The position numbers and the translations under genes were made by a program. From Candidatus Gastranaerophilales bacterium (GTDB lineage: Bacteria > Cyanobacteriota > Vampirovibrionia > Gastranaerophilales > Gastranaerophilaceae), in the NCBI GenBank assembly GCA_944325665.1, contig CALVAY010000010.1, positions 1 to 59,638 on the forward strand: DNA of 59,638 nucleotides. Direction: 5' to 3'. Shown here in pieces: positions 42,276-51,475 of this stretch. How positions within the stretch are numbered: the first letter of the stretch is position 1; every line of letters begins with the position of its first letter. The notes beneath the pieces were generated by a model. The model was not told the origin of the DNA. It made no database searches and worked only from the letters and a program-made list of their open reading frames with translations.

Positions 42276-45200
42276 TTTTAGTTTTTTCCTTATTTTTTGC
42301 TCTTCTTTTTGCAGTATTTTCACGAGACTGTTGAATTATCACGTAAAACGCAGGAACAAGAATTGTACCGACAATGGCAGCAGCTATCATGCCGCCAAAC
42401 ACTGTCATACCAAGAGAACGGCGGCTTTCAGCACCGGGGCCTACTGCAAGAACCAAGGGAACCATACCCAAGATAAAGGCTATTACAGTCATCATAACCG
42501 CTCTAAACCTGATTCTTGCTGCCTCGATTGCGGCATCAAATATACTCATACCTTGTTCTTCTCTTGCAGTTTTTGCAAACTCAATAATCAAAATTGCCTG
42601 TTTTGCAGCAAGACCAATCAACATAATTAAACCGATTTGAGCGTAAAGATCAAGTGCATAACCTGCTATATATTGGAAAAGCAGAGCGCCAAGCATTGCA
42701 ATCGGAGCAATCAGCATAACGCCAACCGGCAACATCCAGCTTTCATACAAGGCAACAAGGAACAAATAAACAAATATTAATGACATAGCCAAAACAACAG
42801 TTGTCTGACCACTGGATTCAATTTCTTGCAAACTTGTACCTGACCAAGCAAAACTCATGTCATCAGGCAAAATTCTGTTTGATATTTTTTCCATTTCGCG
42901 GATTGCTTCACCTGAACTTTTACCCTTAGCAGGGTTACCGCTTAGCTGAACGGATTTATACATGTTAAAACGAGTAATGTTATAAGGCCCAACTATCGGT
43001 TCAATATTTATGAGCGAACTCAATGGAGCAGAAACGCCTGTTTGAGATTTTACATATACTTTATTCATATCGTTAGGAGTTGAACGAAAAGCCTCTTGGG
43101 CTTGCATAACAACCCTAAATACACGACCGTACAAGTTAAAGTCGTTGATATAAGTTTGTCCAAATTGTGAAGATAAAGCTGTATAAACTTCAGTAGGTGA
43201 AATCGACTGAGCTAATATCTTCTTATAGTCAATATTAATCAAGAATTGCGGAATATTAGCGTTATACTGCGTAAATACCCCGGAGATAACGGAACTTTGA
43301 TTAGCCTCATAAATCAATTTATTTGCTTCTTCGTTTAATTCTTGAGGAGTTCTGTTAGCTTTATCTAAAAGCTGGTATTCAAAACCGCCAAACATACTCA
43401 TACCTGTAATTGCAGGCGGAATAAACGAGTAAATTTTGGCATCAGGGTATTTTGCACTCAGTGCATTTATATTTGCTTGAATATCCGCAAGAGTCTTTTT
43501 GGATTCAAATTTTTGCTCTTTCGACATAAAAATTTGTTTATAAAAAGGTACGGATTTTCTTTCTTCCCAGGGTTCAAAGTGAGTGATAATCATTGAGGTA
43601 TTTTGACCGTTAATACCTTCTAAGCCCAAGACCTGATGAACACCTGGGACGTTTTTCATATCTTTTTCAAGCTCATCTGTAATAGACATAGTCTTTGACA
43701 AAGATGAACCGTCTTTTAATTGAACACTGGTAAATAAGGCACCCGAGTCTTCATTTGGCAAAAAGCCCGTCGGAATAATTTTAAATAAGAAAAGCAGGGC
43801 AAAAACCAACACAACAAAGGTGATTTTGGTTCTTGAAGGCTTTTCAATGTAGTATTTTGAACCGTCAATATATTTATCGCGGATTCTATCAAACATTCTG
43901 TTGAACTTTTTAATCGTAATATCCCAAGCGGTGGCAATAAATTCACCCCAGGCTTTTACAAGTTCAATGCCTTTTAAATTATTTTTATCAGCCCAATAGC
44001 TGGCATATAATTCTCTATATTTATTATAAAAAGTTCTCTTGGGCAGTTCATCCTTGGACTTTAGGATTGTCGCACAAAGAGCCGGAGCCAAAGTCAGCGC
44101 AACAATTGTTGAAAAACCGATAGAAACGGCAATTGTAACTGCAAACTGCTGATACATTTTACCTGTAATACCCGGGATAAAGGCAACAGGAACAAATACA
44201 GCCATTAGAACAAGAGATGTAGCTAAAACCGCTCCCGAAACTTCATCCATTGAAATGACAGCAGCATCACGAGGCGACAAACCTGCCTCTATATGCCTTT
44301 GAACGTTTTCAATAACAACAATGGCGTCGTCAACTACCGTACCTACTGCAAGTACAAAACCAAACAAGGTTAAGGTATTTATTGAAAAACCTACAACCGC
44401 AAAAATTGCAATCGTACCGATAAGCGAAACGGGGATTGCCACAAAGGGAATAAACGAGGCTCTAACATCACCTAAGAAGAGGTAAACAACCATAATTACA
44501 AGGAAAATTGCAAGAATAATTGCCTTAATAACCTCATTTAAAGACTCTTTAATGTAATCTGTCGAATCCCTAAATACTTCATAAGCTATTCCTTCAGGGA
44601 AGCCTTTTGACAATTCTTCCATTTTCTTATTACAGTTTTCAGCCAATTCAACAGCGTTAGCGTCCGCAAGCTGGATAACCTGAATAACCGCAACGGGTTG
44701 AAGGTCAACTCGACCCATATAATCGTATGTTTCAGCCGCTAACTCAACCTTTGCAATATCTGAAACTTTAATTGTTGAACCGTCGGGGTTAGAGCGAACT
44801 ATAATATTCTCAAACTCTTCAACGGTCTTAAGGCGTCCTTGAGTTCTTAGGACTATGGACATATCTTTTTTATTGATAAGAGGTTCGTTACCGATATTAC
44901 CCGCGGGAACTTGTGCGTTTTGAGCCGAAACCGCAGCAGAAACTTCGCTCGGTGAAACATCCAATGCAGCCATTTTCTGCGCATCGAGCCATAAGCGCAT
45001 TGCATAGTCTTTTCCGCCAAAAACAGCAACTTCACCAACACCTTTAACACGTGCAAGCTCATCTTTAATAAAAATTGAAGCGTAGTTTGCAAGCGTAACA
45101 AGGTCTTTTGAGTTATCGGGCGAATATATTCTATAAATTACAAGACCGGCACCTGCCGTTGATTCTTTAATTGTAAGTCCGTATCTTTTAACTTCATCGG

Positions 45201-45555
45201 GCAAACGTGCGGTTGCAAGAGAAGTTTTGTTTTGAACGTTAACAACTGCCATATCAGGGTTTGTGCCGACTTTAAAATAAATTGAAAGTTTATAGCTGCC
45301 GTTTTGAGAGTTTGAAGTCATATAAAGCATGTCTTCAACACCGTTAACGGCGGATTCCAAAGGAGCAGCAACTGTTGATTCAATAACGTCAGAGCTTGCA
45401 CCGGGATATGTTGCAGAAACAATTACCTGTGGCGGAGTAATAGTCGGATATTGCTCAAAGGGCAGCCCTTTAAGTGCAATTAACCCTGCCAGGGTTATTA
45501 CCAGTGAAATTACAATTGCAAATCTGGGTCTGTCTATAAAAAACTTTGAAAACAT
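42268..45555 (-). CDS. acrB: RND-family multidrug efflux transporter (AcrB/HAE1)
   Basis: The inner-membrane proton-driven pump (1095 aa, 12 TM helices, two periplasmic porter/docking loops). It begins [54 protein letters not shown], a typical HAE1 start. The TM4 aspartate pair for proton relay is in [17 protein letters not shown], and [28 protein letters not shown] is near the C-terminus. An extra charged loop between TM6 and TM7 ([22 protein letters not shown]) makes it longer than AcrB. The Shine-Dalgarno is AAGAGGA. It lies 9 nt after the adaptor gene. Confidence 0.95.
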   Translation of the reverse strand: MFSKFFIDRPRFAIVISLVITLAGLIALKGLPFEQYPTITPPQVIVSATYPGASSDVIESTVAAPLESAVNGVEDMLYMTSNSQNGSYKLSIYFKVGTNPDMAVVNVQNKTSLATARLPDEVKRYGLTIKESTAGAGLVIYRIYSPDNSKDLVTLANYASIFIKDELARVKGVGEVAVFGGKDYAMRLWLDAQKMAALDVSPSEVSAAVSAQNAQVPAGNIGNEPLINKKDMSIVLRTQGRLKTVEEFENIIVRSNPDGSTIKVSDIAKVELAAETYDYMGRVDLQPVAVIQVIQLADANAVELAENCNKKMEELSKGFPEGIAYEVFRDSTDYIKESLNEVIKAIILAIFLVIMVVYLFLGDVRASFIPFVAIPVSLIGTIAIFAVVGFSINTLTLFGFVLAVGTVVDDAIVVIENVQRHIEAGLSPRDAAVISMDEVSGAVLATSLVLMAVFVPVAFIPGITGKMYQQFAVTIAVSIGFSTIVALTLAPALCATILKSKDELPKRTFYNKYRELYASYWADKNNLKGIELVKAWGEFIATAWDITIKKFNRMFDRIRDKYIDGSKYYIEKPSRTKITFVVLVFALLFLFKIIPTGFLPNEDSGALFTSVQLKDGSSLSKTMSITDELEKDMKNVPGVHQVLGLEGINGQNTSMIITHFEPWEERKSVPFYKQIFMSKEQKFESKKTLADIQANINALSAKYPDAKIYSFIPPAITGMSMFGGFEYQLLDKANRTPQELNEEANKLIYEANQSSVISGVFTQYNANIPQFLINIDYKKILAQSISPTEVYTALSSQFGQTYINDFNLYGRVFRVVMQAQEAFRSTPNDMNKVYVKSQTGVSAPLSSLINIEPIVGPYNITRFNMYKSVQLSGNPAKGKSSGEAIREMEKISNRILPDDMSFAWSGTSLQEIESSGQTTVVLAMSLIFVYLFLVALYESWMLPVGVMLIAPIAMLGALLFQYIAGYALDLYAQIGLIMLIGLAAKQAILIIEFAKTAREEQGMSIFDAAIEAARIRFRAVMMTVIAFILGMVPLVLAVGPGAESRRSLGMTVFGGMIAAAIVGTILVPAFYVIIQQSRENTAKRRAKNKEKTKNE

Positions 45556-45564
45556 CCGATCCTC

Positions 45565-46737
45565 TTATTGTTTTTTATTCTTTAATTTAACCTTGTCGTC
45601 GCTATCGTCCAGAACAACAACAGGTCTGTCTGCCATAACTTTTACAACGCCTTCGCTGATATATTTATCGCCTGATTTTAATCCATCGGTTACAATCCAG
45701 TTTTTACCTTCCTCTTTTAATATTGTCAGATATTTCTTTCTTGCAACGGAATTTTCATCCACGATATATGCGTATCTTCCTTCATTATCTTGAAGAACGG
45801 CGCTTTGCGGAATAACGACACTTTTAAACACTTTGTCCGAAAATACTCTAACCTTAACAAAATCACCGGGGATTAGCCTGTTGTCGGGGTTTTCAAAAGT
45901 TGCACGAAGTGCAATTGTACCTGTATTTTGCGAAATTTGGTTATCCCAAAAGTCTTCAACTCCTAAGTGATTATATATCGTGCCATCAGGAAGAGTAAGC
46001 TCAACAGATATCGGGCTTTTTTTCTCACCTTTTGCAGGTATAATTTCACTGTCCCTAAGTGAGGCAAATTGTTTAGAGTCAACACTGTATGTAACGTATA
46101 TCGGGTTTGTACTTACAACTGTTGCCAGTGCCCCTGTTTGAGAGTTGACATAATTACCTTGAGTAACTTTTAGCATACCTACTCTACCGTCAACAGGTGA
46201 AGTTATTCTTGTATAGTTATAATTTCTTCTTGCATCGTTTAAAGAAGCAACTGCCGCTTTCACATTTGCATCGGCAACATCTTTTTGTGCCAAAGCATCA
46301 TCGTAGGTAGATTTTGAAATATAATCTTTTGCAACAAGTTCTTTAGAGCGGACAAAATCTTTTTTGGCTTTAAGCGCCAAAGCTTTTGCATTCGCTAAGT
46401 CAGCTTGCGCCTTGTTTAATGCAATTAAATATTGCTGCGGCTCAATTACAAAAAGCACTTGGCCCTTTTTAACGAAATCACCTTCGTTAAATCTTTTTTC
46501 CTGTAAATACCCATCAACACGAGCCACAAGGTCAACTTCATACTTTGCAACCACACGTCCGGGGGCATTAATTTCATTTTTATATTCTTGCTCGACAACA
46601 CTGCTTACTTTGACTTTAGGTGTCATCATAGCACCCATATTTTTATTTCGCATAAACTCGGAAAACTTGCCGCTACACCATCTGAACACGACAAGCAGCA
46701 CTATAACAAGCAGTACTATGCCAATTTTTTTCTTCAT
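45565..46737 (-). CDS. acrA: RND periplasmic adaptor (membrane fusion protein)
   Basis: A 390-aa adaptor linking AcrB-like pump and TolC. It has an N-terminal TM anchor (IGIVLLVIVLLVVFRWC), a split biotinyl-lipoyl domain (VDGYLQEKRFNEGDFVKKGQVLFVIEP and RITSPVDGRVGMLKVTQGNYV), an alpha-hairpin between them, and the beta-barrel and membrane-proximal domain. The Cys at the end of the TM helix is not in a clear lipobox. The Shine-Dalgarno is GAGGAT. First gene of the acrA-acrB-tolC operon. No TetR-type repressor is adjacent. Confidence 0.93.
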   Translation of the reverse strand: MKKKIGIVLLVIVLLVVFRWCSGKFSEFMRNKNMGAMMTPKVKVSSVVEQEYKNEINAPGRVVAKYEVDLVARVDGYLQEKRFNEGDFVKKGQVLFVIEPQQYLIALNKAQADLANAKALALKAKKDFVRSKELVAKDYISKSTYDDALAQKDVADANVKAAVASLNDARRNYNYTRITSPVDGRVGMLKVTQGNYVNSQTGALATVVSTNPIYVTYSVDSKQFASLRDSEIIPAKGEKKSPISVELTLPDGTIYNHLGVEDFWDNQISQNTGTIALRATFENPDNRLIPGDFVKVRVFSDKVFKSVVIPQSAVLQDNEGRYAYIVDENSVARKKYLTILKEEGKNWIVTDGLKSGDKYISEGVVKVMADRPVVVLDDSDDKVKLKNKKQ

Positions 46738-46912
46738 ATAATCCTCAAAATCTCCTCAAACATGATACTATCATCAAATTTACTCACAATCAACATTGTT
46801 AAGAATAAAATAATGCTAAAGTATTAGCCCATAGTATATACCCAAGTGGGATATTTTTTTCTTAAAACATGCGATAATTGTAAGTGGAAAAAAATAATGT
46901 TTGGAAAAAATT

Positions 46913-47077
46913 ATGAAATTTAAAGATTATTTTGATGACATAAAAATAAAAACAGATAAAATAGACAAAAGGGCAAAAAACCCTTTTATTGAATATGACT
47001 ATTCGTACAACCCTTTTAAGGGGGCTTTTAAGCAAACTTATGTTTGGATAGAAAAGGAAAGAAAAAAAGAAGATTAA
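46913..47077 (+). CDS. Small charged protein, 54 aa
   Basis: An open frame beginning MKFKDYFDDIKIKTDK and ending YVWIEKERKKED, with an aromatic Pro-rich middle (NPFIEYDYSYNPFKGAF). It is hydrophilic and not recognised. The Shine-Dalgarno is GGAA at about 8 nt, and a GATAAT lies 38 nt upstream. It sits between the divergent RND operon and the convergent ABC ATPase gene, whose stop it overlaps by 4 nt, like other real gene pairs here. The composition argues for real coding sequence. Confidence 0.55.
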   Translation: MKFKDYFDDIKIKTDKIDKRAKNPFIEYDYSYNPFKGAFKQTYVWIEKERKKED

Positions 47078-48150
47078 ACAATAGCTTCTTTTGTTTTTGC
47101 GTCAAAAAGTTTGATTTTGTTTGGATCAAGTGAAAACTCAACGCTTGTATCATAAGTGTAATCCGACGGAATTTGCGCAATAGAATTAACTCCGTTTAGG
47201 TTAAAATACACAATTTTCTTTGCACCCAAGGTTTCTTCAAAATCAATTTTTGCACTGAATTTAATCAAATTTGTACCGAATTTTGGAGATGTTTTATCTT
47301 CAAAGTCCTCAACTCTAACACCCGCTATAATATCACAATTACCTTCAGGATATTTAAGATTAGTATTTTTTAAATTTACAAAAATATTACCTATGCTCAA
47401 TAAGCCGTTTTCTAATTTTGCATTGTATAAATTAGTGGGATAAGCACCCATAAAACCTGCAACAAAAGTGTTCTTGGGGTTATTGTATATTTCATTTGCA
47501 CTGCCTATTTGCTGTATATGCCCCTCGTTTAATACAACAATTTTATCCCCCATAGTCATTGCTTCTGTTTGATCATGGGTAACGTAAATAAAAGTTGTTT
47601 TAAGCTTTTTATGCAGCTTTTTAATTTCGGAGCGCATTTGTACCCTTAACTTGGCATCTAAATTGCTCAAAGGTTCATCCATAAGAAACACTTGCGGTTC
47701 GCGAACAATTGCTCTGCCTAAAGCCACCCTTTGCCTTTGACCGCCCGAAAGCTCTTTTGGCTTATGGTACAAATATTCTTCCAATCCTAAAATATCAGCT
47801 GCATTTAAAACTCTTCTTTTAATTTCACACTTTGGAGTTTTTCTGACTTTAAGACCAAAAGCCATATTATCATATACATTTAGATGAGGATAAAGCGCAT
47901 AGCTTTGAAAGACCATGGCAATATTTCTGTCCTTTGGTAAAACATTATTTACGCACTTTGAACCGATAAAAACTTCGCCTGAAGTTGGTTTTTCAAGACC
48001 TGCGATAATTCTTAATAAGGTTGATTTTCCACATCCTGAAGCGCCAACTAAAACCACAAACTCCTTGTCTTGAATTTCAAGATTAATATCATCAAGAATG
48101 GTTTTTTCGCCAAATTTTTTACAAACATTGTTCAATACAACTTTTGCCAT
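47074..48150 (-). CDS. msmX: Sugar ABC transporter ATPase (MsmX/UgpC/MalK type)
   Basis: The cytosolic ATPase energising carbohydrate import (358 aa). Walker A is GASGCGKSTLL, the Q-loop VFQSYALYPHLNV, the signature LSGGQRQRVALGRAI, Walker B VFLMDEPLSNLDA and the switch His YVTHDQTEAM. The C-terminal TOBE/MOP-like domain (about 235-358) is the regulatory domain of the MalK group. No permease or binding protein is nearby, so it may serve several transporters, as MsmX does. It lies 10 nt downstream of the degenerate kinase gene and is probably cotranscribed. Confidence 0.92.
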   Translation of the reverse strand: MAKVVLNNVCKKFGEKTILDDINLEIQDKEFVVLVGASGCGKSTLLRIIAGLEKPTSGEVFIGSKCVNNVLPKDRNIAMVFQSYALYPHLNVYDNMAFGLKVRKTPKCEIKRRVLNAADILGLEEYLYHKPKELSGGQRQRVALGRAIVREPQVFLMDEPLSNLDAKLRVQMRSEIKKLHKKLKTTFIYVTHDQTEAMTMGDKIVVLNEGHIQQIGSANEIYNNPKNTFVAGFMGAYPTNLYNAKLENGLLSIGNIFVNLKNTNLKYPEGNCDIIAGVRVEDFEDKTSPKFGTNLIKFSAKIDFEETLGAKKIVYFNLNGVNSIAQIPSDYTYDTSVEFSLDPNKIKLFDAKTKEAIV

Positions 48151-48160
48151 TTAAAATATC

Positions 48161-49294
48161 CTATTTTCTATCCACAGGTACAACAAAGCTAACCATTGTA
48201 CCAAAAGACGGTTTTGAATAAACCCAAATATCTCCTCTAAAGCTTTTTAAGAACTTTTTAAGTAAAACAAAGGACAATCTCATCCCTGTCGGGTATTTGT
48301 TTTTATCAGACAATGTATAAGCATCAAAAATTCTTGGCAATTCATCTTCATCTAAAAAAAGCTCGCTTGCCTTCATCTCAAAAAGAATATAAGACTGTGG
48401 CTCAAGGCTTGTCTTACCTTCAAATTCCTGCTGTTCTAAAAAAGCGCTTGGCGGATTGCCGACGTTAAATATAACTTTTCCTATTTGAGTATATTTTAAG
48501 AACAAATCCAAAACACATCTTATAACATACTCAAATACTCCCGGGTCAAGAAAACAAGCTCTTGAAGCAAGGGATGAAAAATCATATTCAAAAAGCATTT
48601 TTCTTTGCTCAAAAACAGGTTCATAATTTTTTGCAATGGAATTAAGCAAATTAACCACATCAAAATTTCTGAAATCAAATTGATAATAGTTTGATTCAAG
48701 CCTAAAAATGGTAAACAATTTTTCCAAATCAAACATCAACTCTTTAGCGTTTTTATTGATAATATCAACATATTTCATTTGTTTATCAACCAAAACACCG
48801 CCTACACCGTCAGATAGGGCTTTTGAAAATCCTTCAATTGTTGCAAGAGAAGACAAAACTTCACCCGATATATTTACCAAGTAATTATTTTTGCCGTCAA
48901 TAATTGATTTAGCAATTTCATATTGCCCGTTAACCATATTGTGCATTTTATATTTCTGTGTAACATCTCTTAGAGTTACATATACTTTATGTGTTTGCAC
49001 ATCTCTTGAAGCAGAAATTTCAAAATAAAAATCATCTTGAGAATTTTTCTTGTAAGCTTTTGAAATCAAAGGTGTTTTTGTTGTAACAATTTTATTTAAG
49101 ATATTTGAACCACCTTCAATATAAGCAGAAAAATATTGTCCTATAATCTCAAACTCAGAGGTCTCAAACATCTCCAGCGCAACTTTGTTTGCATCAAGAA
49201 TTTTGCCCTCAAGCGACACAACCAAAACGCCATCGGGACACTTTTCAAAAAAATTATTCTTATTTGGTCTGGAAAAAAAGTTAATTAAATTCAC
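48161..49294 (-). CDS. PAS-domain degenerate histidine kinase (pseudokinase)
   Basis: A 377-aa soluble protein. A PAS domain occupies about 12-115 (FFEKCPDGVLVVSLEGKILDANKVALEMF). A kinase-like module follows, but its H-box reads NISGEVLSSLATIEGF, with Gly144 where the phospho-acceptor His should be. The N-box (YVIRCVLDLFLKYT) lacks the Asn, and the glycine boxes are reduced to PTGMRLSFVLLKKF. It therefore cannot autophosphorylate or bind ATP in the usual way, and is probably a sensor or scaffold. The start is GTG at 49294. It is cotranscribed with the sugar ABC ATPase. Confidence 0.8.
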   Translation of the reverse strand: MNLINFFSRPNKNNFFEKCPDGVLVVSLEGKILDANKVALEMFETSEFEIIGQYFSAYIEGGSNILNKIVTTKTPLISKAYKKNSQDDFYFEISASRDVQTHKVYVTLRDVTQKYKMHNMVNGQYEIAKSIIDGKNNYLVNISGEVLSSLATIEGFSKALSDGVGGVLVDKQMKYVDIINKNAKELMFDLEKLFTIFRLESNYYQFDFRNFDVVNLLNSIAKNYEPVFEQRKMLFEYDFSSLASRACFLDPGVFEYVIRCVLDLFLKYTQIGKVIFNVGNPPSAFLEQQEFEGKTSLEPQSYILFEMKASELFLDEDELPRIFDAYTLSDKNKYPTGMRLSFVLLKKFLKSFRGDIWVYSKPSFGTMVSFVVPVDRK

Positions 49295-49460
49295 TTATAC
49301 ATTCTCAACAGAAATATTGTTATATGGGAAATAATAACACAAAAAAAATTAAAACATCAAATAACTTAAACTAAAGTATAAAAATGTTATAACCAAGACT
49401 TGATTTAAAAGAAAGTACAAAAGGAATATAATTATATGGTAAAGTTTTGAGCCTTATTAT

Positions 49461-49793
49461 ATGTTTTTTAAAAAAATTAAAAACAATTACATAATTGAAT
49501 CAAATCAAAAAACAATCGATTTGAAGCTTTTGGCTGAGATAGAAAAATTCCAAAATACCTTAAACAAAAAGGCCAGAGTTGCAATAGACTGCACAAATTT
49601 AAATGAAATAGAAGACAGAAAATCCGTTGAAAAGATAATTAAATACAGCATATCTCTTTTTGGCTCAAGTTGTTTATTGACGGCACAAATAGGTTTATTA
49701 TCTTATGAAAATTTCCCGAAAATGTATTTAAGTCTGGAAGATTTTATTGAAGATAAAAGAATTTTAACCAGGAGAAGATTCAAAGTTGCATAA
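49461..49793 (+). CDS. STAS-like small protein (tentative)
   Basis: A 110-aa protein. The central ARVAIDCTNLNEIEDRKSVEKIIKYSISLFGSSCLLTAQ resembles the strand-helix-strand of STAS anti-sigma-antagonist domains, but the phosphorylatable Ser position is not evident. It has a basic C-terminus (LTRRRFKVA). No Shine-Dalgarno. It is upstream of the PilZ gene by about 170 nt. Weak assignment. Confidence 0.5.
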   Translation: MFFKKIKNNYIIESNQKTIDLKLLAEIEKFQNTLNKKARVAIDCTNLNEIEDRKSVEKIIKYSISLFGSSCLLTAQIGLLSYENFPKMYLSLEDFIEDKRILTRRRFKVA

Positions 49794-49820
49794 AAAAAGC
49801 CGATAACCAAAGTTATCGGG
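49792..49820 (-). terminator. Minus-strand terminator-like hairpin
   Basis: Stem CCGATAAC / GTTATCGG with a 4-nt loop. The T-tract follows on the minus strand only, so it would end a minus-strand transcript, though no minus-strand gene is evident to the right. On the plus strand its first arm contains GCCGATAA, a possible sigma-28 -10 box. Confidence 0.55.
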
Positions 49821-49960
49821 CAAAACAGTTTACGAGTGAGAGTGGAATATGCACTAGAAGAATAATAAAAGTTATAAAATAAATTGTAAATAGACACTTG
49901 GGCAATCTTTTATGTAAAATAAAGCTTTTAAATTGATAAAAATTTGATATAATAAGGCAA

Positions 49961-50617
49961 ATGGATAAATACAAAGATTACATAGTACAAGGCAAAAAAA
50001 TTGAGATAATCATCAGAACTCCAAGCGGGCCTCTGAGATTTTTTAGTACCCTTGAAGAAATAAATTCGGAAAACATTGTTACAACAAGACCCCAAAATAA
50101 GCATATAAACTTTAACTACCCGCTTAATCAGGAAATTGAGCTATATGCATACACAGACGGCGGAATTTATAAGCTAAAGTGCAAAATGTTGACACTTACA
50201 CAAAAAGAAGCAAGATTTACGCTGCCTCACAGTGTTGAGAGGATACAAAGAAGAGAATTTATAAGGGTTGACATTAAAACAAAAATTAATTTAAGACTTC
50301 ATCAAAAAGGAAGTGTCAGAATTATTCAGGCAACAACAAGAAATATCAGCGCCAAGGGTGCAAATATGCTTCTTGATGAGGATATTTCAAGTTACTCTCA
50401 AGTTGAAGCGAGCCTTATTTTTGCCGAAGAGAATATTAAAACCCTTGCACAAGTTATTAAAGCAATACCTGTTAAAATAGACAACAGGATATATTATGAT
50501 ACTTCACTTATGTTTATAACTATAAACGAAAAGGGCATGAATTTTATCGTCAAAAAATGTTTTGAATTTGAAACAGCCCAAAGAAGAAAAAAATTAGAAG
50601 AACAAGAAGAAAGATAA
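49961..50617 (+). CDS. PilZ-domain protein, YcgR-like
   Basis: A 218-aa cyclic-di-GMP receptor. The N-terminal beta-barrel (1-90) is like the YcgR_2/PilZN domain. The PilZ domain starts with RxxxR at R98-R102 (QRREFIRVD), followed by NxSxxG at 128-133 (RNISAKGA). Both c-di-GMP motifs are intact. YcgR-type proteins slow flagella or tune surface structures. An extended -10 (TGATATAAT) ends 7 nt before the ATG, so it may be leaderless, although a weak AAGG is present. It lies 12 nt before the secreted glycine-zipper gene. Confidence 0.85.
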   Translation: MDKYKDYIVQGKKIEIIIRTPSGPLRFFSTLEEINSENIVTTRPQNKHINFNYPLNQEIELYAYTDGGIYKLKCKMLTLTQKEARFTLPHSVERIQRREFIRVDIKTKINLRLHQKGSVRIIQATTRNISAKGANMLLDEDISSYSQVEASLIFAEENIKTLAQVIKAIPVKIDNRIYYDTSLMFITINEKGMNFIVKKCFEFETAQRRKKLEEQEER

Positions 50618-50629
50618 CAGGAGAAAATT

Positions 50630-51349
50630 ATGCAAAAATTTATTGCAGCATTTTTAACCGTATTATTTTTATCCTCAAGCAGCGCATACACCCTTGCTGC
50701 GGATTATCAAAACCCGCCCTATGACGGAGAAGTATGCGTTGAACACTTGCCCGAGAAAAAAGGTGCCAAGGTTAATTTAGTTAAAGTTACAAATGTTTCA
50801 AGCATTATACAAAAAGAAAATGTTGTCGAGATTTCATTTGCACAAAATTTCAATTCAAAATATTACAAAGAAGGAGACTTTATACAGTTTGAATTCTTTG
50901 AAGATTTAAAAACATGCGAAGGCACATGTCTTATCCCAAAATGTTCATCACTCATTGCAAAAATTGTTAAAATCCAAAAGCCAAGATGGTTTTCAAGAAA
51001 TGCAATTGTTTGTGTTGAATTTACCCACATAGTATTTCCAAACGGCAAAAATATTCCTGTTGTAGCGAAAATTTCAGGCAAAAAGGACTACCTTCAAATG
51101 ACAGGAAAAGATACAGCTAAGAAAATTGCAGCTTATACACTCTCAATTGGCGGCGTAGGCTCAGGCTTGGGTGCTGCAATAGGCGTTGCGGCAGGCAACA
51201 CTATAACAGGTCTTATAATAGGCGGCTCAATTGGCGGCGGTGTCGGTCTTGTTTCAGGCATTGTATCCCCAGGACTACATTACAGAGCCAAAAAAGGTCA
51301 AAAGCTTCCATTAGTTCTTGAAGAAAACCTTAAAATTCCAAAAATGTAA
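50630..51349 (+). CDS. Secreted glycine-zipper protein, unknown
   Basis: A 239-aa exported protein. The signal peptide (about 1-23) ends at YTLAA. The mature part has a beta-rich domain with four Cys (about 35-130). A glycine-zipper membrane segment follows (GGVGSGLGAAIGVAAGNTITGLIIGGSIGGGVGLVSGI, about 175-212), then GLHYRAKKGQKLPLVLEENLKIP. The overall order recalls VirB10/TrbI-like barrels only vaguely, and I do not assign it. The Shine-Dalgarno AGGAG is strong. In an operon with the PilZ gene. Confidence 0.7.
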   Translation: MQKFIAAFLTVLFLSSSSAYTLAADYQNPPYDGEVCVEHLPEKKGAKVNLVKVTNVSSIIQKENVVEISFAQNFNSKYYKEGDFIQFEFFEDLKTCEGTCLIPKCSSLIAKIVKIQKPRWFSRNAIVCVEFTHIVFPNGKNIPVVAKISGKKDYLQMTGKDTAKKIAAYTLSIGGVGSGLGAAIGVAAGNTITGLIIGGSIGGGVGLVSGIVSPGLHYRAKKGQKLPLVLEENLKIPKM

Positions 51350-51383
51350 TTGTTAAAATTTGTAAAACATTTATTCATAAATA

Positions 51384-51411
51384 TAAAGTTTTAAGCTGAG
51401 TGTGTCGAATG
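51384..51411 (+). promoter_or_regulatory. Possible sigma-28 promoter of the EF-hand gene
   Basis: TAAAGTTT at 51384-51391, 12 nt, then GTCGAATG, which keeps only the G-x-CGA core of the -10. It overlaps the upstream arm of the preceding terminator. Weaker than the sites at 31329 and 33354. Confidence 0.4.
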
Positions 51412-51434
51412 ACAAAATATACACTCAGCTTTTT
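51393..51434 (+). terminator. Terminator after the glycine-zipper gene
   Basis: Stem AAGCTGAGTGT / ACACTCAGCTT (11 bp) with a 17-nt loop, then a T-tract. Confidence 0.8.
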
Positions 51435-51475
51435 ATGAATAACGATGACAATAACATAAGGCGAAAGGAAATAAT

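Noticed and set aside
42220-42640. Plus-strand ORFs of 136 and 88 aa inside the tolC/RND region
   Set aside because: They are antisense to strongly supported genes and have the composition of reverse-frame shadows.
46835-46866. Terminator at ATACCCAAGTGGGATATTTTTTT
   Set aside because: Only three G-C pairs align (CCC/GGG). The A/T pairs on either side are out of register.
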